This document shows positions 15,906 through 22,700 of a DNA stretch of 64,000 bases, piece by piece; positions within the stretch are counted from its first letter, which is position 1, and each line of letters starts with the position of its first letter. Position numbers and translations under genes: made by a program. The notes under the pieces are model-generated. The model did not search any database and was not told the DNA's origin. It saw only the letters and a list, made by a program, of their open reading frames with translations. This DNA is from Slackia sp. (GTDB lineage Bacteria > Actinomycetota > Coriobacteriia > Coriobacteriales > Eggerthellaceae). The stretch lies in contig JAUNBA010000005.1 of the NCBI GenBank assembly GCA_030527325.1, positions 62,001 to 126,000 of the forward strand, given 5' to 3'.

Positions 15906-16673
15906 ATGGAGGACGCCCTTTGCGTTACGGAAGCAAATGATGCTTTTCTGCTGGACAGGCAAAAGGAGATGATAGCCATGGCTGCAAATCAGCCTTGGTA
16001 TAGGAACTCTCCCGTTCCTGACGAGGTGAAATCGGAGCTATCGCCTTATTTCATATCATTTGTTTACATACCCGATCAGATAAGGCCGAGTATTGATGAT
16101 TTGTATTCGGAAAAATACGAAGAGCCCGTGGATGGTCTTTGCGAAGACTGGAAAGCGGCATTCGAGTCCGGGTCGATTTATCAACGTGCAGACGGCGGTG
16201 TAGGGTTTCCGTTGCGTTTTAAGCGCATGAACGGTCATGTGGCGGAAGCGATAATTAAACGAAATACCTGTTACAGCGCTGGAAACAGCGATTTTTCTCC
16301 ATGGCGTTTGATGAATTTCCCTCGTGTTCAGGATGTTGCTTTGGACGATCTCGATGGCTGTGCTGATGGAGAAAGCTGCCAAAGTCCAGCCAGTTTTGCC
16401 GATTCGGAACCAGGCCTTTTGCCCGAAAGGCTTGGTGAGGAGCTGTCGAGCGTTCTTGAGACCAGTGATTTTCGATCGAATCGTATTTCGTCCAGCACGA
16501 TTGACTCGTTGGGCGCATATGAGCGATTCCAGGACATGGTGTATCTCAATGCGCGCTGGCGTAATAAGCTGGTTGCTCTTGTGGGATATGATTTTGATGT
16601 CCTTGCGTTTCTTGATAGGGAGTGGAACTGGGCGAAAGAGCAGGGAATTCTGAAAGAATACGAAGGAAGGTAA
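15906..16673 (+). CDS. N-terminal fragment of a split DUF3825-type protein
   Basis: A 255-residue frame behind GAAGGAGAAAACC, with visibly lower GC than the flanking genes. It contains the module 'DWKAAFESGSIYQRADGGVGFPLRFKRMNGHVAEAIIKRN'. Its last residues, 'FLDREWNWAKEQGILKEYEG', are the start of a second copy of the same module, and that copy continues in the +1 frame as 'KVSFPVSIRLHDGKTLAKVTIKRD' before the next gene. So this and the following frame look like one protein broken by a frameshift near 16,660-16,675. No function is known for this part. The 210-bp gap before it (15,696-15,905) holds no gene; a short GTTTCAT/ATGAAAC inverted repeat lies in it. Confidence 0.65.
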   Translation: MEDALCVTEANDAFLLDRQKEMIAMAANQPWYRNSPVPDEVKSELSPYFISFVYIPDQIRPSIDDLYSEKYEEPVDGLCEDWKAAFESGSIYQRADGGVGFPLRFKRMNGHVAEAIIKRNTCYSAGNSDFSPWRLMNFPRVQDVALDDLDGCADGESCQSPASFADSEPGLLPERLGEELSSVLETSDFRSNRISSSTIDSLGAYERFQDMVYLNARWRNKLVALVGYDFDVLAFLDREWNWAKEQGILKEYEGR

Positions 16674-17742
16674 GGTTTCGTTTCCCGTAAGCATACGCTT
16701 GCACGATGGGAAAACGCTGGCAAAAGTCACCATAAAACGCGATAGACAATACGGTGCGGAATCGGCCCAGCCAGAGCGGATGCCATGGTTTGTGTCATGG
16801 GTGGATGATTATGTGCCAAGCAAAGGGGAGCAAGGAAAGGCTCTTGGCGATTGGGCAATTATGAACTGGGATACCGCATTGGAGAAATTGGCTGAAATGG
16901 CTCTTCCCGAACCGTGGGATTTCGATGTGCCTGATGGACAGCGACCGACTTTTGCCATCTTGAGAAATTACTTGTCTTATACCTTCTATAAGCTTAGGCA
17001 AGAAGGCGAGGTTCTCGAAAGCGAGAGCCATGGTATCGCGGCATTCAACACGGGACTTGTTGGCGAAACTTACGAGCCGATTTTTGCATGTTTCGTCCCG
17101 GCTCGAGCGGAACAAAAATGGAGGTTTTCGGGGTTCTGTAAAGCAGGTGCCCAGGGACAAGGGAAAGCTCTCGTCAGGGCGTTTAATCCCTTGCCCGAAC
17201 GTGCTCGCTATTTCAGGAGTAAACAGGATCTCCTTTATGATCCCGAATACCCCTTCTATATCGATCACGACCATATACTTATCGATAATATACACAGATT
17301 GCCGCTTTCGTTTCTCAGGGAAGAATTAAGAAGCGACGATGAGGCTTTGGCGATTCTTGATGACATCGAGAGTTCGTCATCGCAGCAAAATCAAAGTGAA
17401 TTATTTGATGATATTCGTGCTATTGTGGAAAACAATAGTCGTTTGCTGCGTGGCTTTATCAGTCACTTCGATGATGCGGTTGCGCTCGCTAGGAAGCGGG
17501 CGGAGTGGAATTATAGAACGACGATTCCGACGTTCTATCCAAAGAAGGATATAATGTGCCTCCTTCTTCCTCTTGATTTGACGGAGGATGGGATTCCGGA
17601 TGTTGCCCTTGTAATGGAGCCTATGGAAACGAAGGCGTATTTGGGCCAAACTATTTTGACAATGGAAATGGCTTATAAAAATGCGCGTCTTGTATGCCGG
17701 CCTGACAGCGATTGGCTTGATGTCAAAGTATGCGGGCGATAG
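16654..17742 (+). pseudogene. DUF3825-domain protein, probably the C-terminal part of a frameshifted gene
   Basis: The open frame runs from 16654. The first start codon in it is a TTG at 16699 (347 residues) without a ribosome binding site. The central and C-terminal part has the DUF3825 pattern: 'ALEKLAEMALPEPWDF', 'ILRNYLSYTFYKLRQEGEVL', 'AAFNTGLVGETYEPIFACFVP', 'ALVRAFNPLPERARYF', then 'YPFYIDHDHILIDNIHRLP'. DUF3825 has no established function and appears in accessory regions. The N-terminal 'KVSFPVSIRLHDGKTLAKVTIKRD' repeats a module seen in the preceding frame. The simplest reading is a one-base insertion in the purine run near 16,663-16,670. A sequencing error would give the same picture. 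Confidence 0.6.
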
Positions 17743-18123
17743 GGCGGATACGTCTGGCGCCGATAGGTTATTTGCGGCAACGATGCGCGGCATTGGTGGC
17801 GATTCCCCGCATGCGGCGTGAGGACGTTTCCGATTGTAGTGCTCGACGAAAGCAGGCAGGGCGGATATCCTGCCGCCCCATGCCTGGGCCTCTCCATTCC
17901 TGCGCGAGCGAGGCGAGCATCGTCGACGAGCAGGCGGCAGCCGCCGACGTCGATTGGATTCTGCGCGCGAGACGAGCGCCTCGTGCCTCTTCGGGGCGAG
18001 TTTTGCGTTAGGATATTGAGGCAGATATCCTTTGCTGTAAGTAGACAACTTATAGCATGTGGGAGGTTTCCCTATTTGCCACTGCCCGGATATGGGCAAT
18101 GTTTTGGCGCAAACAGTTAGACG
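17743..18123. mobile_element. Internally deleted IS481-type element (non-autonomous, about 380 bp)
   Basis: Both ends resemble those of the complete element at 18234-19313: left 'GCGCCGATAGGTT' against 'GTGCCGATAGGTT', right 'TTTTGGCGCAAACA' against 'GTCTTGGCACTAAACA'. Read on the reverse strand it encodes the transposase N-terminus ('YPNAKLAPKRHEALVSRAES') joined to its C-terminus ('SALPAFVEHYNRKRPHAACG'). The central catalytic region (roughly 240 codons) is missing, giving a MITE-like derivative. Divergence from the full copy shows it is not a recent deletion of that copy. It begins immediately after the DUF3825 stop. Confidence 0.7.
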
Positions 18124-18233
18124 ATCCTAAGCCGCTGTAAGGCTATTCGCTGAAAACAATTTCCGATGTAATCGGCTACTATCGATTTCATTGAGATCAT
18201 CTATCGCTCCCTGGGCGAGACAATGTTGAAGAG

Positions 18234-19313
18234 CGCTAGATGTTGTGTGCCGATAGGTTGTTTACACCGACGATGCGTGACATGGGCGGAAGTCCCCCGC
18301 ATGCGCTGTGGGGGCGCTCCCAATTATAGTGCTTGATGAAAGCCGGCAGAGCGGATGCTCTGCCGGCTTCGCTATCCCACGCCCGGGCGTACTGCCATTC
18401 CTGCGCGAGCGTTCGGTTCATTCGTTCGACCTTGCCGTTCTGCCAGGGGCTGAACGGTCTCGTATAGATATGGCGCACGCCCTCGCTCTCGAGCAGCTCG
18501 TTGAATTCGCCGCTGCGATAGCCTGGGCCGTTGTCGGTCATCACGCGCTCGACTTGCACGCCCATGTCCTCGAAGAACCGCAGGCTGCGGCCCACGAAGG
18601 CGGCGCAGGTGCCTTTGCTCTCGTCAGGCAGCAGCTCGGCGTAGGCGACTCTGCTGAAATCGTCGACGGCGACATGCAGGCAGGCGGACCCCATGCCTCG
18701 CGCGGACCCGCATCCGCGCCCCAGCGCGCGATGCCCGCCGCCGTCGGGTATTCGGGCGACCTTTTTGACGTCGACGTGCACGGGTTCGCCTGGGCTTTCC
18801 CGCTCGTAGCGCACCTGCGTGACGGGGCCGCGTCGTCGCAATTCGCCGGTTATTCGGTCGACGTCGGAGAGCCTCGGCATGCCTCGCCTCGACACGATCC
18901 TCGCGCACGTGCGCGCCGGCACGCCCGTAACGGCGGCCAGTCCGAGCGGGGCGAGCATCATCGAGGAGCGGGCCTCGCAGACGCGATCCTCGACCTCGGG
19001 TGGTGTGAGTCTCGCCAGCCTGCGCGGGCGACTGCCGCGGTCGGAAAGCCCTTCGCCCGACTTACTCCTATGCAGCCACTTGCTGGCGGTCTGGCGGCTG
19101 ACGCCCATTTGGCGGGCGACCTCGGCCACGCCGAGGCCGGATTCTATGCGCGAGACGAGCGTCTCGCGACCTTTTGGGGTGAGTTTTGCGTTAGGATGTT
19201 GAGACATGGGAGGACTCCTTTGCTGTAAGCGTAGACAACTCACAGCATGCAGGAGGCCTCCCTATTTGTCATCGTCTTGATGTAAACAACGTCTTGGCAC
19301 TAAACATCTAGCG
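18234..19313. mobile_element. IS481-family insertion sequence
   Basis: About 1,080 bp. The terminal inverted repeats share CGCTAGATGTT at both tips (18234-18244 on the left, and its complement 19303-19313 on the right) and continue imperfectly through GTTGTTTACA. The transposase reads leftwards and its TAG stop (18236-18238) lies inside the left repeat. No target-site duplication is obvious in the flanks. The 110 bp between this and the deleted element (18,124-18,233) contain nothing recognisable. Confidence 0.75.
18236..19207 (-). CDS. IS481-family transposase
   Basis: 323 residues, apparently intact. An N-terminal helix-turn-helix ('ESGLGVAEVARQMGVSRQTASKWLHR') is followed by a second winged-helix segment and a DDE integrase core. 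The core has 'PVHVDVKKVARIPDGGGHR' (the IS481 hallmark), 'HVAVDDFSRVAYAELLPDES', the second catalytic Asp in 'VMTDNGPGYRS' and the catalytic Glu in 'WQNGKVERMNRTL'. The ATG at 19207 follows AAAGGAG on the reverse strand; a 12-residue upstream extension lacks support. Its high GC contrasts with the low-GC genes on either side. Confidence 0.92.
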   Translation of the reverse strand: MSQHPNAKLTPKGRETLVSRIESGLGVAEVARQMGVSRQTASKWLHRSKSGEGLSDRGSRPRRLARLTPPEVEDRVCEARSSMMLAPLGLAAVTGVPARTCARIVSRRGMPRLSDVDRITGELRRRGPVTQVRYERESPGEPVHVDVKKVARIPDGGGHRALGRGCGSARGMGSACLHVAVDDFSRVAYAELLPDESKGTCAAFVGRSLRFFEDMGVQVERVMTDNGPGYRSGEFNELLESEGVRHIYTRPFSPWQNGKVERMNRTLAQEWQYARAWDSEAGRASALPAFIKHYNWERPHSACGGLPPMSRIVGVNNLSAHNI

Positions 19314-19754
19314 GGCAATCAATCTATGAGATGCCACGCTCGCGTTGTTGTCTACGGGATGACTTAATTCAGTGCATTCACGATATTCGGGAATGTTCTA
19401 ACGATTTTCTTTGAGAATGGCATCGTGTCGTCTTGCTGATGTTGGTTGGCAAGGCCGTTTTAAAAGGCGTCGTTCGTGCAGCGACACCCCCGACGATGGG
19501 TTCGATGGTAAAATATATTTCGTATTACACGTCGCATAACAAAGATGGTTTTCGTAAGTTATTTGGATCTGTCGCGAGAATATGCTAGCCAAATGGGGGC
19601 ATCCAGTGAGTAGGTGGCCTGCCGTCGTCATTGCCTGAATGACGAAGACTTTGCGTGGTATCGCTAAGGAAAAAAGGCGGTGCTGAAGGGCATGGGTTTT
19701 CTGCCTGTGCGTGCGGACAGCTGATCGAAAATCTTACGAGAAGGGATGCATAGA
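19314..19754. other. Low-GC intergenic region upstream of the RM gene
   Basis: About 440 bp without a convincing gene. Short frames here have no ribosome binding sites or family-like sequence. It is AT-rich around 19,508-19,530 (TAAAATATATT), which suggests promoter DNA for the large restriction-modification gene, but no -35/-10 pair with proper spacing stands out. Confidence 0.4.
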
Positions 19755-22700
19755 ATGGCAGTGCCCGTTACTAGAATTTTGGCAAACATCAAGCAGCCGC
19801 ACGGCGCTTATCTTCCGCTTTCCGATTTTGATACGGAATCGCACCCCGACGATTTGTGCGTTATGGGCGACTACAGCATTGCGCCGTCACTCGTGGGACT
19901 TGCCGTGGATTACGGAACGCGCATCGCTTTAGGAGGCGACCCCTGGGACGTCTTTGAAACGGCAATAGTCGGTGCAGCTATGGTCGGAGCTTCAGATGTC
20001 GCCGAATCCCTGCTCGCGGAGATTAATGCTGCAGCGCTGGTGTTGGGCGAGATTGACGAGAAGAGCATTGTCTCGTTGTGCAGGCTGTCCAGTTTTGATT
20101 CGGCGTTTCGTGCGGAAACGCTTGCGTACAAGTCCATCACCGAAATAAATCCAGACAGGCAGACCACTGCGGATGTCGGTAATCTCATTTTGCGAACGAA
20201 GGCCTTCTTTGAGACGTTTGTCGAACCGGTTATTGCCGGGTTCACCTTCGAGGGTGCTTACACGGATGACGTTGGTGCAAGTGACGGCGATTACATCTGC
20301 GGCGACACGCTTTGGGACCTTAAGGTGTCCAAGAAAGACCCCACTCCTAAGAACGCCATGCAGGTGTTGCTCTACTACCTAATGGGCCTGCGCTCCAACA
20401 AAGATGAGTTCAAGGCCGTGACTCGCATCGGGCTTTTCAACCCTTGGCTCCAGAAGTCCTGGTCGATGTCGGTGCTCGATCTCGACGAATCTTTCCTCTC
20501 CATGGTAGAGAACGACATCCTGGGCTACGCTCCCCGACACGCTCGACCTTCGGTCAACTGGACGAACGAGGGCTCGCGAACCATATACGAAGTCATCGAC
20601 TGGATTCGCGATACTTGCGAATCAGAGCGCGACAAAGGAGACAAGTTCGAGCGCGCCAGCCGGTACTACCTTATGAACGACCCCGTTTACGCGCAGCGTT
20701 TCAGCGACGTGTGGATGTGGAAGGACGCTCCCACAAACGACGGTGCAGATCTGGGAATCGATCTTGTCGCCAAAGACGCGGAGGACGGCACGTATTGGGC
20801 CATCCAGTGCAAGTGCTACCAGAAGGCGATGCTCGACCTTCGCGACGTCGCCACCTTCTACACCAAGGCAAACGCAACCGACGACTACGCGCACAACATG
20901 ATAATCACCACCTGCGAGGACTTCGGCCCGAACCTGGACAAGACCGCCACGCAGTACGGCACGGTGCGCCTTTTCGCCGACAGCATGGCCGAGTCCGATG
21001 TGGACTGGGACGCCTTCGTCGAGGGCAGGGCCGTCGGCAAACGCTCGTTCAAGGAGCCCTTGCCTCACCAGCGTGAGGCCATCAACGCCTGCCTTCAGAA
21101 ATTCCAGCAACACGACCGCGGCCAGCTCATCATGGCATGCGGCACGGGCAAGACAATCACATCGCTACGTCTCACGGAGGAGATGCTCCCCGAAGGGTCG
21201 CTCGTGCTGTTTTTGGCGCCGTCGATTTCGCTCGTCGCTCAGACGATGCGCGTGTGGGCCAACCAGTCGAAGCGCGATCTGCGCTGCGCCGTGGTCTGCT
21301 CGGACGAAACGGCTTCCAGCGCCGAGGGCGACACCTGGGAATCGTCCCTTTCCGATATTCCGTATCCCGCCACCACGGACCCGGCGGCATTGCACAAGCA
21401 GATAAAGCGCTTCGACCGCATGCAGGGCGTGAACGTCGTGTTCTCGACCTACCAATCCATCCAGGTGGTTTCTGATGCCCAGCGCATGGGACTCGATCCG
21501 TTCGACCTCATCGTCTGCGACGAGGCTCACCGCACCACCGGCGCCTCTGCCGCCTCCGAGGACCTCACCGAGCAGAGCGCGTTCACCAAGGTGCACGACA
21601 ACCGCCTGGTCTCGGCGAAGAAGCGCGTTTACATGACTGCCACGCCGAAAATCTACGGCGATAAGGCCCGCGTGCAGGCGAAGACCGAAAGCTACGAGGT
21701 CTCGTCGATGGACGACGAGAAGAAGTTCGGCCCGGTGTTTTACCGTCTCTCGTTCGGGCGCGCCGTCGACGAGGGCTTGCTCACCGACTACCGCGTCATC
21801 GCGCTCACCGTCTCGGAAGACGTGGTGAGCGAGGTGTATCAGCGCGCCATGGCCGACGAGGAGGGCTTCGAGATCACCGATGCCGCGAAGGTCATCGGAT
21901 GCTGGAAGGGCTTGGCGGACCAGGGCAAGAAGGACGGCAGCGGCCATCCGCTGAAGAACGCCGTGGCCTTCTGCTCGACCATCCCCGAGTCAAGGCGAAT
22001 CTCCGAGTACTTCGAGCGAACGGTCAAGGCCTATATTGATTACGAGCGCGAGCAGGGCAACGATGTTCCCGGTATGGAATGCGACGTACGGCATGTTGAC
22101 GGAACCATGGATATGGCGAATCGCAAGGACAAGCTCGCCTGGCTTGCCGACACGAGCGAAGAGCGGTGCCACATTCTCTCCAACGTTCGCTGTCTTTCCG
22201 AAGGCGTGGACGTGCCGAATCTGGATGCCATCATGTTCCTGCAGCCCAAGAAGTCCCGCGTAGAGGTCGTCCAGGCGGTGGGGCGCGTCATGCGCCGCTT
22301 CGAAGGCAAAGACTACGGATACATCATCTTGCCTGTGGTCATCCCCGCAGGCTACACGCCCGAAGAGGCGTTGGACAACACCGATGCCTTCAAAGTCGTG
22401 TGGGAGATAGTTCAGGCTCTGCGAAGCCATGACGAGCGACTTGAGGGCAGCGTCAATTCGTTGCAATACGACATGGCGACCACTTCCGTAGTGCAGGTAA
22501 TCAACATCGATAAGAACAAGGGCAAAGACCAGAATAGCGGTTCTGGTGCGCACGGAAGTGCGGGCGAAGACGGGCAAGAGAGCACCGCCGGCGATCCTGG
22601 TCAGATGAAAATGGATTTCTCCGATCGTGAGCTGCAGGAGGCCGTGAACGCCGTCATCGTGAAGAAGTGCGGCAACAAGGTGTATTGGGAAGACTGGGCC

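Noticed and set aside
16654-16699. Programmed +1 frameshift joining the DUF3825 halves
   Set aside because: Although an SD-like AAGGAAGG precedes the TAA, no slippery codon of the prfB type is present; an ordinary frameshift mutation or sequencing error is simpler.
19398-19631. Short reverse frame in the gap before the RM gene
   Set aside because: No ribosome binding site, no family-like sequence, and Cys/His-rich composition typical of chance frames.
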